Shown here: piece by piece, positions 10,396 to 21,539 of the stretch
Layout: each line of letters starts with the position of its first letter
How positions within the stretch are numbered: the stretch's first letter is position 1
DNA from: Juglans regia
Lineage: Eukaryota; Streptophyta; Magnoliopsida; Fagales; Juglandaceae
NCBI RefSeq assembly: GCF_001411555.2
Contig: NC_049903.1
Span: 22,053,048-22,117,047 of the forward strand
Length of the DNA: 64,000 nucleotides
Reading direction: 5' to 3'
The notes under the pieces: model-generated
Databases searched by the model: none
What the model saw: the letters and a program-made list of their open reading frames with translations, nothing else
Told to the model about the DNA's origin: nothing
Position numbers and translations under genes: made by a program

Positions 10396-11789
10396 TTCCA
10401 CCTCTCCTCAAAAGGATTCGACCTCGAATCTCCACCTAGATCAAAGGGAAAAATGTTGGTAACATTATCATTAATTTCATATGCATTATCATCAATTTGT
10501 TCAAGAATTTGAAAAAATCCATCCAAGCTACTCCTGTTGTCAACAGATAAAGACATTAAATCTAAAGGAGTAAATGGATTATGTCTATAAACAATTTCAA
10601 AAGGAGAATATAGAGTGGTAGTATGCATGGTCCTGTTATATGCAAACTCTATAAATCCATCCATAATCACAAAAGTAGAATCTCTACTCATTTCTTTCCT
10701 AGGCAGCCCCAAAACAAAGTCCATAGATATGTCTACACATGATTCACTAAGAACAGGTAAGGGTGTATACAACCCATGTGGCAAAAGTTTAAATTTGGCA
10801 TTTCTGCATGTAATGCACCTGCCACAAATACGATTGACATCTCTCTTCATCTTAGATCGACATAAATGTTTATGCAAAATGTCTAAAGTTTTCTTGACAC
10901 CAGAATGACTACTCCAATTATATGAAAACTCAATGAATGGCATGCAATACTCCCACAAACGTTCATGCAACACATCAATGAATGAAAAATGATACTTCCA
11001 CAAACGTCCATGCAACACGTCATTGAATGGCAAATGATATTTCCAAAAATGTTCATGCAACACAACAAAATTATTCCTTACACCAAGGTTACCCAAAAAA
11101 TCAGCATGTCCATCACACAGAAGCAACTTACGCATAAAACTTGTAGGCACACAAAATCTATTCTTTCTAAACAAGTACCAATCTAGTTTATAGAATTTAC
11201 TAAAAGATGATTTCTCACATGTTCTATACACAATAGCAAAGTCATCATCATTAGTATGCAATTCTTTATCATATTCAAGTCTCAACAATTTTGCATCTAA
11301 AATGAAGACAATGACATACTTTCTTGCTAAAGCGTCAACCACAAAATTTTCTATACCTTGTGTGTATTTGAATACATGAGGAAAAGTCTCAATACATTCC
11401 TCCCACTTAGCATGCATTCTAGTCAACAACTTACCTTGTCCCTTTAAATGTGTCAATGACTCATGTTCTTCAAAGAAAGGTCGGGTAGGAATTGTTGCAC
11501 CTGGCACAAAATCAATGTAGTGCTCTATCTCCCTAATAGGTGGCAATCCACTAAATACACCACTTGGAAACATGACCTCATATTCCTGCAATAAAGAGAC
11601 AACAATACTAGGCAAACATACGTCAAGTTCGTTAGGATTAAGACTCGCCTTAGCATAAAAACTCACTTTTCTCTTTGTTTTTCTCTCACTTTCTTCACAC
11701 TCTCTTTTCTTTCCACTCTCTTTTTTCTTTTTCACTCTCTTTTTTCCTTTCACACTCTTTTTTCTTTTCATTCTCTTTTTCTCTGTCAC
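10317..11789 (-). CDS. RT-less Pol-like ORF of element A (490 aa)
   Basis: Uninterrupted 490-codon frame. Residues 1-45 are a Lys/Glu/Ser-rich linker. Then comes the segment that precedes reverse transcriptase (VSFYAKASLNPNELD, later EIEHYIDFVPGATIP), which passes directly into the RNase H C-terminus ([23 protein letters not shown]), so all of RT with its YFDD motif and the RNase H core are absent. Next are the pre-integrase region, three 15-residue units of the LHERLWKYHLPFID type, a zinc-finger-like part (CGRCITC), the first integrase acidic motif ([11 protein letters not shown]), then a jump to FIEFAYN and the GPY/F-like end (FFQILEQIDDNAYE). The second Asp and the Glu of DDE are missing. 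The last ~26 codons lie in the 3' LTR and end GPNRSSRA. No known enzyme activity is expected. The start is the first Met of the open frame; the upstream PR frame may originally have been joined to it. Confidence 0.7.
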   Translation of the reverse strand: MTEKKRMKRKKSVKGKKRVKKKKESGKKRECEESERKTKRKVSFYAKASLNPNELDVCLPSIVVSLLQEYEVMFPSGVFSGLPPIREIEHYIDFVPGATIPTRPFFEEHESLTHLKGQGKLLTRMHAKWEECIETFPHVFKYTQGIENFVVDALARKYVIVFILDAKLLRLEYDKELHTNDDDFAIVYRTCEKSSFSKFYKLDWYLFRKNRFCVPTSFMRKLLLCDGHADFLGNLGVRNNFVVLHEHFWKYHLPFNDVLHGRLWKYHFSFIDVLHERLWEYCMPFIEFSYNWSSHSGVKKTLDILHKHLCRSKMKRDVNRICGRCITCRNAKFKLLPHGLYTPLPVLSESCVDISMDFVLGLPRKEMSRDSTFVIMDGFIEFAYNRTMHTTTLYSPFEIVYRHNPFTPLDLMSLSVDNRSSLDGFFQILEQIDDNAYEINDNVTNIFPFDLGGDSRSNPFEERWNDGNQGGPSFKNMLQVPDGPNRSSRA

Positions 11790-11873
11790 TCTTTTTTTTC
11801 TTCATCTTTTTTTGTACTCTCGACCTCACAATTATTTTTCAACTCATTCTCTCTTTTGCCTGAGGTCTTAGTC

Positions 11874-12625
11874 TCACCCTCTTCTTTTTTTTCTCTTTCT
11901 CCATTTCGGTCTCACTATTTTTTTTTTCTCATTGTCACTCTCACTATTGCTTTTCAGCTCAATTTCACTTTCACTCTCACCATCACTCTTGTTTTTTTGA
12001 GCAATCTCATTTTTCAGCTTCAATTGATCCCCATGGACCTGTGTTGGAGTTAAAGCAGTAAGTTTGATTGTTTTCCCATCCTTTTTAAAACTGTACATGA
12101 TCCTTAACCCATCATCATAGATCACCTTGCTATCATACTGCCATGGCTTCCCCAACAAAATAATACCAGCATGCATAGGCACTACATCACAAAGGACCAT
12201 ATCCTGGTATTTTCCAATTGAAAAAGAAACTAGCACTTGCTCATTTACCCTAACCTCCCCACAATCATTCAACCACTGCAACATATATGGTCTAGGGTGT
12301 TTCAAGGACGTAAATTCAATTTCTCAACTAAAGTAGTGCTAGCCAAATTAATAGAACTCCTCAAATCAATGATCATACTACATACCTTGTTGTTGATGTG
12401 GCCTCTAGTATGAAAAATGTTCTCACTCTGCTGCTCTATATCATCCATCTTAATTTTTGTATTGAGTGCATGCCTGGTAACAAGAGAATCACCATAATCT
12501 TCATTCTCATACCCATTTTCAACACTAAACCCAAGACGCCTCCTATCTCTCCTACCATGAAAGTTTCTAATTACCGCATCTTGATAATCCATTCTATCCC
12601 TCACTTCATGCAACACCAAGTTCAA
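11874..12625 (-). pseudogene. Gag N-terminus fused to inactive protease, element A
   Basis: Two overlapping minus frames (12302-12625, then 11874-12305) give one Gag/protease-like protein broken by a frameshift near 12305. The Gag start region (VRDRMDYQDAVIRN) runs straight into the sequence before the protease (DSLVTRHALNTKIKM); the capsid-like domain and CCHC zinc knuckle seen in element B are absent. The protease part keeps NKVCSMIIDLRS, where B has IIDGGS, so the catalytic D-G-G has become D-L-R. The flap-side motif ILLGKPWQYD is retained. A charged linker follows in the shifted frame. Confidence 0.75.
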
Positions 12626-13532
12626 TTTTTCAAACTGTTATTGCATGGCTTGCAGCATAAAGGATGAGTTATCTGCCACACCTTTTGGTGATGAGTCACT
12701 TCTATGAGATATCATAATATGCTGCACAAAAAGAATGTTAGTGGAAAATCTCACACACTCCCTTACGTATTTACACTCGAATAATGGCTCTTCACTCGTG
12801 TTTCACTCTTAATGGCTTTTTTCCCGATAATAGTCTCACACTCTCTTGCCTTTTACCTCAATAGTTTTCTCGCTCAAATTCTTTAAGAACTAGTTGAACT
12901 ATAAATCAAGACAATACAACCTTGTATTATTTCAACTAGTAATATAGATCCAAGAAACAATGAAAGAATAAAGTGACATGAGACTCAAGGAATTTATACG
13001 AGGGAAAGAATAATTATAACAGAGGATACCGACTTGAAAGTTGTATTCAGCCCCTTTGATGATAAAGCTCAATCAACAAATGTTTTCCTTTCTCTTTGTT
13101 GTAACTATGTAGCAACCTTTGAATATGCTACATTTTCTTTTCTTCTTCTTTTTTTTTTTCGAATTTTTTTTTTCTTTTCCTTTCTTTTCTTTTCTTTTCT
13201 CTAATTCAAACACAACTAGCAATATTCAATTGTGAAAACCAAGCAATTGAATTCAAACACACAAGCATGGACAATGAAGTAGAAGAGAATCAATGGAACG
13301 ACACACCAAGCAATTGACAAACTTAGAAATGCAGGAAACCCTAGAATTTTGAAATCCTAGGTGATGCAAATTTCAGCCAAACCCAAAACCCTAAGAATTT
13401 CGGCAGCTTACTTTTTGTTTCTATTTTTTTTTTGGCAACCCTAGAACAATGAAGCCCTAGAATTAAATTTAAGGATGCTAGAATTAAAAAATAGAATCAC
13501 ACCTGATTGGAAACCTTGCTCTGAATACCAAA
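12626..13532 (-). other. Element A leader and primer-binding site
   Basis: Untranslated leader between Gag and the 5' LTR. It has an A/G-rich microsatellite (C/T on the plus strand, near 13140-13200, TTCTTTTCTTTTC) that recurs in every copy of the family. The primer-binding site lies at 13518-13530, minus strand TGGTATTCAGAGC, complementary to the initiator-methionine tRNA 3' end except for one extra T. The same variant occurs in B and F. Confidence 0.8.
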
Positions 13533-13783
13533 TGATATGAACCTGCGGGAACGGAATCCCTTGAACCCACAATCAATTTGAAAACTCCCCAAGAAAGTCA
13601 AAATCAAATCTATGGATGGAGAACCTAGACCCGATGAGAACTAGTTTCAAGAACCTAGATTATATTAAAATCTAGACCCGTTGAAGAATCCGTCTCAAGA
13701 ATCCAGATTATAAAGCAAGAACGCCACAAAGGTTGTGATTTACCTTTGATAAGTTCAAAAGTTCAATTAAAAACAAGAGAAGA
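13533..13783 (-). repeat. Element A 5' LTR, left piece
   Basis: Starts TGATATGAACC just outside the primer site and ends at 13783 (CAAGAGAAGA), where element B begins. The rest of this LTR resumes at 25509. The interrupted site is duplicated as GAAGA (13779-13783) and GGAGA (25509-25513), one mismatch. Confidence 0.9.
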
Positions 13784-14619
13784 TGATAGGAACCAAGGTG
13801 GGCCTACTCTTAAAGATCCTTTGCAAGTTCCAGATGGGCCAATTACAAGATCACGGGCCAAGAAGATCAAGAAAACAATGCAAGGATTGGTGCAATCCAC
13901 TTGGGATGAAGCCAGCAAGAGCCCAACACTGAAGATGGGTCTGAAAGAAGAAGAACCAACTTTGATCCACTTTATTCAAGCTGTGGAAGACATGACTTAG
14001 AGATACGGCCTATTGTTATTGGAAGCTTCCAATTTGGTTAAATGATTTATTTTATTAGTTTAGAATAAGTGGGTTGAAGATACTTGGCTCACATGTCTTA
14101 TTTCTTATGAACTATGTTTTTGGGAAGGCCTTGTATTTTGGCCAAGGGCTTATTTGGAAAGTTACATTTTAGGAACTAGGGTTTCATCAATTTATTGTAG
14201 GGGTTACTGTAGCTGCGCGTGCTGTAGCTAGTACTGTTCATCAAGGGTAATTTTGGGTAAAAGGGGCTTTATTTTGGCTAGGGTTTTGATTAGGTTTGGG
14301 TTTAAAAACTCTTTGTAGCCTCATTTGAGAGATTAGACAATATTGAATTTTATTTGTGAGTTGAGTTTTTTTCTCTTGTTCTTGATTGAACTCTTGAACT
14401 TATCAAAGGTAAATCACAACTTTTGTGGCGTTCCTCCTTTGTAATTTGGGTTCTTGAGACGGGTTCTTCAACGGATTTAGATTTTAATATAATCTAGGTC
14501 CTTGAAACGGGTTCTCATCGGGTCTAGATTCTCCATCCTTGACTTGATTTTTGGCTTTCTTTGGGAGTTTTCAAATTGATTGTGGGTTCAAGGGAATTCA
14601 TTCCCACGGGTTTATATCA
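13784..14619 (+). repeat. Element B 5' LTR (836 bp)
   Basis: TGATAGGAACC to GGTTTATATCA. It is longer than the LTRs of A, C and F because it retains a coding stretch near its start: the frame through 13784-14000 reads QVPDGPITRSRAKK and continues about 45 residues to a stop at 13998-14000. That is the C-terminal tail of Pol when this sequence serves as the 3' LTR. U3 has GGGTTACTGTAGC motifs; a TATA-like GTTTAAAAACTC lies near 14300. The nearly identical LTR subfamily occurs at 47938-48768. Confidence 0.9.
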
Positions 14620-15380
14620 TTTGGTATTCAGAGCAAGGTTTCCAATCAGGTCTGATTCTATCTTTTATTTCTTCCATATTTAATTCTAGGGCTTTTATTG
14701 TTCTAGGACTGATTACAAAAAAAAAAAAAAAAATAGTGGTGGCTAGCAGATTTCTTCACTATTGTTAGGGTTGCTGAAATTCATTGTTCTAGGGTTTGTG
14801 TTGGCTGAAATCTCTTGTTCTAGAGGCTACCGTAGATCACTTGCCCTAGGGTTTTTGAGTTATTGTTAGGGTTTTCTCAACAGCTTATTCTTGATTGTGA
14901 TCAAATCTGTTGGTGAAAGGAAAAGAAAAGAAAAGAAAAGAAAGGAAAAGAAAAAAATCGTGAAAAAAAAAAAAAAAAAAAAAATCCCGAGATTTTTCTC
15001 CAGCCTTATCATCAAAAGGGGTGATTCTAGTTGGTATCTTGTCTTATAGTTACTGTTTCATTCATATAATTTTCTTGATTCACGTGCCATTTTTTTTTCA
15101 TTCGTTCTGTGTTTCTCTTGTTCTTGTTTCTTGGACCTAATTTCTAGTTGGGATAAAACAAGGTTGCTTTGTCTTGATTGAGTCAATTAGTTCTTAAAGA
15201 ACTTGAGTAGGAAAACTCTTGAGGTAAAAGGCAAGAAAGTGTGAGACTATTATCGAAATAAAAGCCAATTAAGATTGAAAGATGAGTGGAGTGTCATTAT
15301 TCAAGTGTAAACACGTAAGGCAGTGTGTGAGGTTTACATTTTTTTTTTGCCACTAACATTCTTTTATGTAGCACCTGATA
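14620..15380 (+). other. Element B primer-binding site and leader
   Basis: The primer-binding site TGGTATTCAGAGC lies at 14622-14634, two bases after the LTR. The leader is A/T-rich, with an AAAAG microsatellite at about 14920-14985 and a purine run. It ends at the gag start region, ATAATGTCTCATC, with the ATG at 15381. Confidence 0.8.
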
Positions 15381-17029
15381 ATGTCTCATCGGAGTAGCGC
15401 ATCACCAAGGGGAGAGCAGATAACTCATCCTTTGTGTTGCAAGCCATGCAACAACAGTTTGAGCGGTTGAACTTGGTGTTAGGTGAAGTGAGGGATAGGA
15501 TGGATCATCAAGAAGTAGCGATTAGAAATCTACGAGGTAGGAGGGATAGGAGGCGACGTGAGCATAGAATTGAAAATCAGTATGAGAATGAAGGAGATGG
15601 TGAGGAAGAGGAAGATTTAGCATCTGACGTTGGGTCGGGTAGAAATAGAGGAGTTAGGCATGAAAGAGGACTTGAGGGGAATCTAAGGGGTCGGGATGGT
15701 GTAGATAGAGACCTTGGTAGCATCAAAATGAAAATACCATCTTTCCAAGGTAGAACTGACCCTGAGGTTTATCTAGAGTGGGAGAAAAAAATAGAGTTGG
15801 TGTTTGATTGCCATAATTACTCTGAGGAGAAGAAAGTGAAGTTGGCGGTAATTGAGTTCACTGATTATGCTATTATTTGGTGGGATCAATTAGTGACCAA
15901 TAGGAGAAGGAATTATGAGAGGCCTATAGAGATATGGGGAGAGTTGAAAGCTCTCATGAGGCGGAGATTTGTTCCTAGCCATTACTATAGAGACCTTTAC
16001 CAGAAATTACAAAATCTTACACAGGGGTCTAGGAGTGTGGAGGATTACCATAAGGAGATGGAGGTGGCGATGATTCGGGCTAATGTAGAGGAGGACCGAG
16101 AGGCCACCATGGCTAGATTTTTGAGTGGGTTGAATAGGGACATAGCCAATGTAATTGAATTGCAGTATTATGTGGAGATAGAGGACATGGTACACATGGC
16201 TATGAAGGTGGAGAGGCAATTAAAGAGAAAAGGGACAGCAAGGCACACTTCGGTTTCTAGCACTACTTGGAAATCAAAATGGGATAGGAATGATCCAACT
16301 GAGGCAAAGAGAAAGACCGAACCACCTAAGGGAAAAGATGAGGGAACTAGCAACAAACCTAAGGTAGAATCCCAACCTTCACGGAATAGAGATATCAAAT
16401 GTTTTAAGTGTTTGGGTTCAGGGCACATTGATTCTCAATGTCTAAATAGGAGGGTGATGATTATGCGTGACAATGGGGAGGTGATGACTGAGAGTGAGGA
16501 TGATAGTGATGAGGTGCCCGAGTTGGATGATGCTAGTGATGATGATGGAGTGGTATACCCTGTGACAGGTAAGTCTCTTGTTGCCAGGCGTGCTCTTAAT
16601 GCACACATTAAGGTGGATGATGCAGAGCAACAGAGAGAGAACATTTTCCATACTAGATGCCATGTCAACAATAAGGTATGTAGTATGATCATTGATGGAG
16701 GGAGTTGTACTAATGTGGCTAGCACTACTTTGGTTGAGAAATTGAATTTACCAACCTTAAAATACTCTAGACCATACAAATTGCAGTGGTTGAATGATTG
16801 TGGAGAGGTTAGGGTGGATAAACAAGTGTTAGTTACTTTTTCTATTGGGAAGTATCAGGATGAGGTGCTTTGTGACGTTGTGCCTATGCATGCGGGCCAT
16901 ATTTTGTTGGGGAGGCCGTGGCAATATGATAGGAGAGTGACACATGATGGGTTCAAGAACATGTACAGCTTTGAAAAGGAGGGCAAAACAATTAAACTTG
17001 CTCCTTTAACTCCAAAGCCAGGTCTATGA
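15381..17029 (+). pseudogene. Gag-protease of element B (frame open 15434-17029, 531 aa)
   Basis: The expected start is the ATG at 15381 (MSH.., as in element I), but one base is missing between there and 15434 relative to I, so the long frame opens at the Met at 15434. Residues 98-260 form the Ty3/gypsy capsid-type domain (IKMKIPSFQG, WDQLVTNRR, FVPSHYYRDLYQKL). Residues 323-336 are a CCHC zinc knuckle (CFKCLGSGHIDSQC). Residues ~395-520 are the aspartic protease with IIDGGS (Asp421) and ILLGRPW. A one-base insertion near 17015, relative to sister copies, ends the frame at 17027-17029 instead of running on into the linker. Structural and processing functions are the family's usual roles; this copy is broken at both ends. 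Confidence 0.9.
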
Positions 17030-17042
17030 GGACCAACTCAAA

Positions 17043-17237
17043 TTGAAAAGTGAGGTTGCTCAAAAAAGAAAGAGTGAAAATGAGAGTGATCAGAAGAGAA
17101 AGAGTGTAAATGAGAGAGATAAAAAAAAGAAGAGTGGAAAAGAGATTGAGCAAAAAAGAAAGAGTGAGAGTGAAAATGAGCATAAAAGAAAGAGTGAAAA
17201 AGAAAGTAGAGAGGTGGCTGAGAGTAAAGAAAAATGA
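17043..17237 (+). pseudogene. Charged PR-RT linker of element B
   Basis: A 65-codon Lys/Ser/Glu-rich segment of repeated KRKSE/KKKSG hexapeptide-like units, in the same frame as the pol frame that follows at 17238. It is ended by a TGA at 17235-17237 where element G has AGA, so it is a nonsense mutation rather than a natural boundary. Such a linker may act as a flexible basic spacer or nuclear-localisation-like region (inference). Confidence 0.75.
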
Positions 17238-19939
17238 GTGGAGCCACAAGAGAAAAAAGAAAGAGAGTCTTCTGAGAGAAAAGGAAAGGCAAAAGTGAGT
17301 TTCTATGCAAGAGAGAGTGAGGTTAAAAGGGCTTTCTTCGCAGATCGCCCTATGAATTTTCTTATCTATAAAGAGTCTTATCTTACTCTTGATGAAACTA
17401 ACCACCAGTCTCTTCCTAGTTTGGCTATTTCTTTGTTGCAGCAGTTTGAGGATGTATTCCCGGAGGAGATGCCAAATGAGTTGCCACCCATTAGAGGCAT
17501 TGAGCACCAGATTGATTTTGTGCCCGGGGCTGCTATTCCAAACCGACCAGCCTATAGGAGTAATCCAGAGGAGACAAAGGAGCTTCAGAGGCAAGTTGAG
17601 GATTTGATGAGCAAGGGGTACGTGAGGGAGAGCATGAGCCCTTGTGTAGTACCAGTGCTACTAGTGCCAAAGAAGGACGGGACGTGGAGGATGTGCATTG
17701 ATTGCAGGGCGGTCAACAATATCACGGTAAAGTATCGCCATCACATTCCTAGATTGGATGATATGCTTGATGAATTGCATGACTCATGTATTTTTAGTAA
17801 AATTGATCTTAAAAGTGGGTACCATCAAATTAGAGTGAAAGAGGGCGATGAATGGAAAACTGCTTTTAAAACTAAGTTTGGGCTTTATGAATGGTTGGTT
17901 ATGCCATTTGGACTTACAAATGCACCCAGTACTTTCATGAGATTAATGAACCATGTCCTACGTGCATTCATTGGCAAGTTTGTGGTTGTGTACTTTGATG
18001 ATATCTTAGTGTACAGCAATAATTTAAATGAACATATTGAGCATTTGAGATATGTATTTGATGTGTTGAGATGTGAAAAGTTGTATGTTAATTTCAAGAA
18101 ATGTGCCTTTTGCATGGAAAAAGTTGTTTTTCTTGGTTATGTTGTTAGTACAAAGGGTATTGAGGTGGATGAAGAGAAAGTCAAGGCCATCAAGGAGTGG
18201 CCAACGCCAAAAAGCATCAATGAGGTAAGAAGCTTTCATGGCTTAGCTAGCTTTTATCAGCGTTTTGTTAAAGACTTCAGCACCATTGCTGCACCACTCA
18301 CTGAGGTAATTAAAAAGAATGTTGGGTTTCATTGGGGGGCTAATCAAGAGAATGCTTTTGCCACTATTAAAGAAAGGTTGTACTCTGCACCTGTGTTAGC
18401 ATTACCTGATTTTAACAAAGCTTTTGAGATTGAATGTGATGCCTTAGGAATAGGGATTGGAGCCGTTTTGATGCAGGATAGGCGGCCCATAGCCTTCTTC
18501 AGTGAGAAGTTAAGTGGGGCATCCCTGAAGTACCCTACTTATGACAAAGAGCTTTACGCTCTTGTTCGTGCATTAGAGACTTGGCAGCACTACCTATGGC
18601 TAAGGGAATTTGTGATCCACACCGATCATGAATCATTGAAGCATCTCAAGGGTCAAGGTAAGTTGAATAAAAGGCATGCTAGATGGATGGAATACATTGA
18701 GACCTTTCCCTATGTCATCCGTTACAAGCAAGGTAAGAAGAACATTGTTGCTGATGCTCTATCCCGGAGGTATGTACTTCTTACTTCTATGAGTGCTAAA
18801 ATGCTTGGGTTTGAATATGTGAAAGACATGTATGCCGATGACACTGATTTTTCTAATGTGTATGTGGCATGTGATAAGGTGGTATTTGGTAAGTTTTACA
18901 AGCATGATGGTTATTTGTTTAAAGAAAGTAAACTTTGTCTGCCAAATTGTTCTATGCGTGAGTTATTGGTGCGTGGGGCACATGGTGGGGGATTAATGGG
19001 ACACTTTGGTGTCAAGAAAACTTTAGACATTTTGCATGAACATTTCTTTTGGCCTAAGATGAAGAGAGATGTTAACCGTATTTGTGGAAGGTGCATTACA
19101 TGTAGAAATGCCAAATCTAAGGTTTTGCCACATGGGTTGTATACACCCTTACCCGTTCCTAGTGAGCCATGGGTAGACATATCTATGAACTTTGTTTTGG
19201 GGCTGCCTAGGACCAAAAGGGGTAGAGATTCTATTTTTGTGATTGTGGATAGATTCAGTAAGATGGCACATTTCATTCCATGCCATAAAACAGATGATGC
19301 AACAAACATAGCTGACTTGTTTTTCCGAGAGATAGTGCGACTCCATGGTGTACCTAGGAGTATTGTTTCTGATAGGGATGTTAAATTCCTTAGCTACTTT
19401 TGGAAGGTGTTGTGGGGGAAATTGGGTACTAAGCTCTTATTTTCCACTACTTGTCATCTACAGATTGATGGTCAGACTGAAGTAGTTAATTGGATTTTAA
19501 CTCAGCTTTTACGCGCTGTTGTTCATAAGAATTTAAAAACTTGGGAGGATTGTTTGCCATTTATAGAGTTTGCATATAATATGACGATGCATACTACTAC
19601 TTCATACTCTCCTTTTGAAATTGTTTATGGATTTAATCCACTTACTCCTTTGGATTTGATGCCTTTACCTGTTGATGACAGGAATAGTTTCGATGGACAA
19701 AAGAAGGCGGAGTTGGTGAAGTCACTTCATGAGAGGGTACGGCTTCAAATTGCCCACAAGAATGAAAGGGTTGCTTCCCAAGCCAATAAAGGACGAATGC
19801 GTGTCATCTTTGAACCAGGAGATTGGGTTTGGGTTCACATGCGCAAAGAAAGATTCCCAGCCCATAGAAGGACTAAGTTGCATACTCGAGGAGATGGACC
19901 TTTCCAAATTCTTGAGAAAATTAACGACAATGCATATAA
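17238..19939 (+). pseudogene. Pol of element B: RT, RNase H, integrase
   Basis: An open frame of 916 codons whose last 16 residues come from inserted element C. RT spans ~residues 100-290, with [11 protein letters not shown] and YFDD at 252-255. RNase H has Asp401, Glu438 and Asp463. Integrase has a zinc-binding region ([10 protein letters not shown] from 582; CGRCITC), then [11 protein letters not shown]: the first catalytic Asp, present as SMDF in D, A and C, is Asn651 here. Asp712 (VSDRD) and Glu748 (DGQTEVVN) follow with 35 residues between, the DD35E spacing. A GPY/F-type module ([16 protein letters not shown]) is cut by C at 19939. The frame resumes at 25411 for a short stretch (VDLPGEYKAV) before a deletion. 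CRM clade by RT style (established family features, by eye). Confidence 0.9.
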
Positions 19940-20665
19940 TGATATGAACCCGCGGGAAAGGAATCCCTTGAACCCACAATCAGTTTGAAAACTTCCCAAG
20001 AAAGCCAAAATCAAGCAAATGGATGGAGAACCTAGACCCGATGAGAACTCGTTTCAAGAACCTAGATTATATTAAAATCTAGACCCATTGAAGCACCCGT
20101 CTCAAGAACCCAGATTACAAAGGAGGAACGCCACAAAGGTTGTGATTTACCTTTGATAAGTTCAAAAGTTCAATTAAGAACAAGAGGAGTAAAACTCAAC
20201 TCACAATGAATAAATTCATCAAATTTCATAAATTTCATAAACTTCTGAAAATGAGGCTACAAAGAGTATTTAAACCAAAACCTAATTAAAACCCTAGATA
20301 AAATAAAACCCCATCTTCCAAAAATACCCCTGAGTGAACAGTGCCGCGGCTATAGTATGGCGCTACAGTAACTCGACTACAGTAACCCTAACCCTAGTTC
20401 AATAAAATAATAACTTTCCCAACATGCCATTGCATAGGCATAAACCCAATTATTATTCTAAGCAAATAAAATAGGTCCTTGAAATTAATTAAATAAGTTG
20501 AAAGCCTTCAAGTGTCCAAAGCCTATAAGTCATGTTATTGCCCTTTCCATAGCTTATAAAATGAATCAAAGCATAATCTTCATCGTTTAAGCCCTTGAAC
20601 TTGTATTTGGCCCATCTGGAATTTGCAACATATCTTTAAGACTAGGCCCACCTTGGTTCCCATCA
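19940..20665 (-). repeat. Element C 3' LTR (726 bp)
   Basis: TGATATGAACCCGCGGG to GGTTCCCATCA on the plus strand. The adjoining polypurine tract is at 20666-20679 (minus GAGGAGAGGGGGAA) and also encodes protein. The C-terminus of the element's ORF ends inside this LTR (20587). Confidence 0.95.
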
Positions 20666-21531
20666 TTCCCCCTCTCCTCAAAAGGATTCGACCTTGAATC
20701 TCCACCTGGATCAAAGGGAAAAATGTTAGTAACTTTATCATTGATTTCATACGCATTGTCATTAATTTGTTCAAGAATTTGAGAACATCCATCTAAGCTA
20801 CTCCTGTTGTCAACAAATAAAGACATTAAATCTAAAGGAGTAAATAGATTAAGTCTATAAACAATTTCAAAAGGAGAATATAAAGTGGTAGTATGCATGG
20901 TCCTGTTATATGCAAACTCTATAAATCCATCCATAACCACAAAAATAGAATTTCTACTCCTTTCTTTCCTAGGCAGCCCCAAAACAAAGTCCATAGATAT
21001 GTCTACACATGACTCACTAGGAATAGGTAAGGGCGTATGCAACCCATGTGGCAAAAGTATAAATTTGGCCTTTCTGCAAGTAATGCACCTGCCACAAATA
21101 CAATTGACATCTCTCTTCATCTTAGACCAACATAAATGTTCATGCAAAATGTCTAATATTTTCTTGACACCAGAATGACTACTCCAAATATATGCAAACT
21201 CAATGAAGGGCAAATGATAGTCCCACAAACATTCATGCAACACATCAATGAATGACAATTGATACTTCCACAAACGTTCATGCAACACGTCATTGAAAGG
21301 GCAATGATATTTCCACAAACATTCATGCAATACAACAAAAGTCTTCCTTACACCATGGTTACCCAACAAACCACCATGTCCATCACACACAAGCAACTTA
21401 CGGATAAAACTAGTAGGTACACAAAATCTATTATTTCTAAACAAGTACCAATCTAGTTTATAGAACTTACCAAACGATGCTTTCTCACATCTTCCATACA
21501 CACTAGCAAAGTCATCATCATTAGCATACAA
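20587..21531 (-). pseudogene. RT-less Pol-like ORF of element C, 3' portion
   Basis: 314 codons downstream of the solo-LTR insertion. Starts NDDDFASVYGRCEKASFGK, followed by three 15-residue units (LHECLWKYHCPFND, LHERLWKYQLSFID, LHECLWDYHLPFIE), then a zinc-finger-like segment with [18 protein letters not shown], a deletion to FIEFAYN, and a shortened C-terminus ending GPNTSSRA inside the LTR. Same architecture as element A. The integrase DDE triad is incomplete. Confidence 0.8.
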
Positions 21532-21539
21532 TTCCTTAT

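Noticed and set aside
13746..14000. Independent small gene with GPITRSRAKK motif
   Set aside because: It is the LTR-encoded tail of Pol read in the 5' LTR; the ATG lies in element A's LTR fragment by chance.
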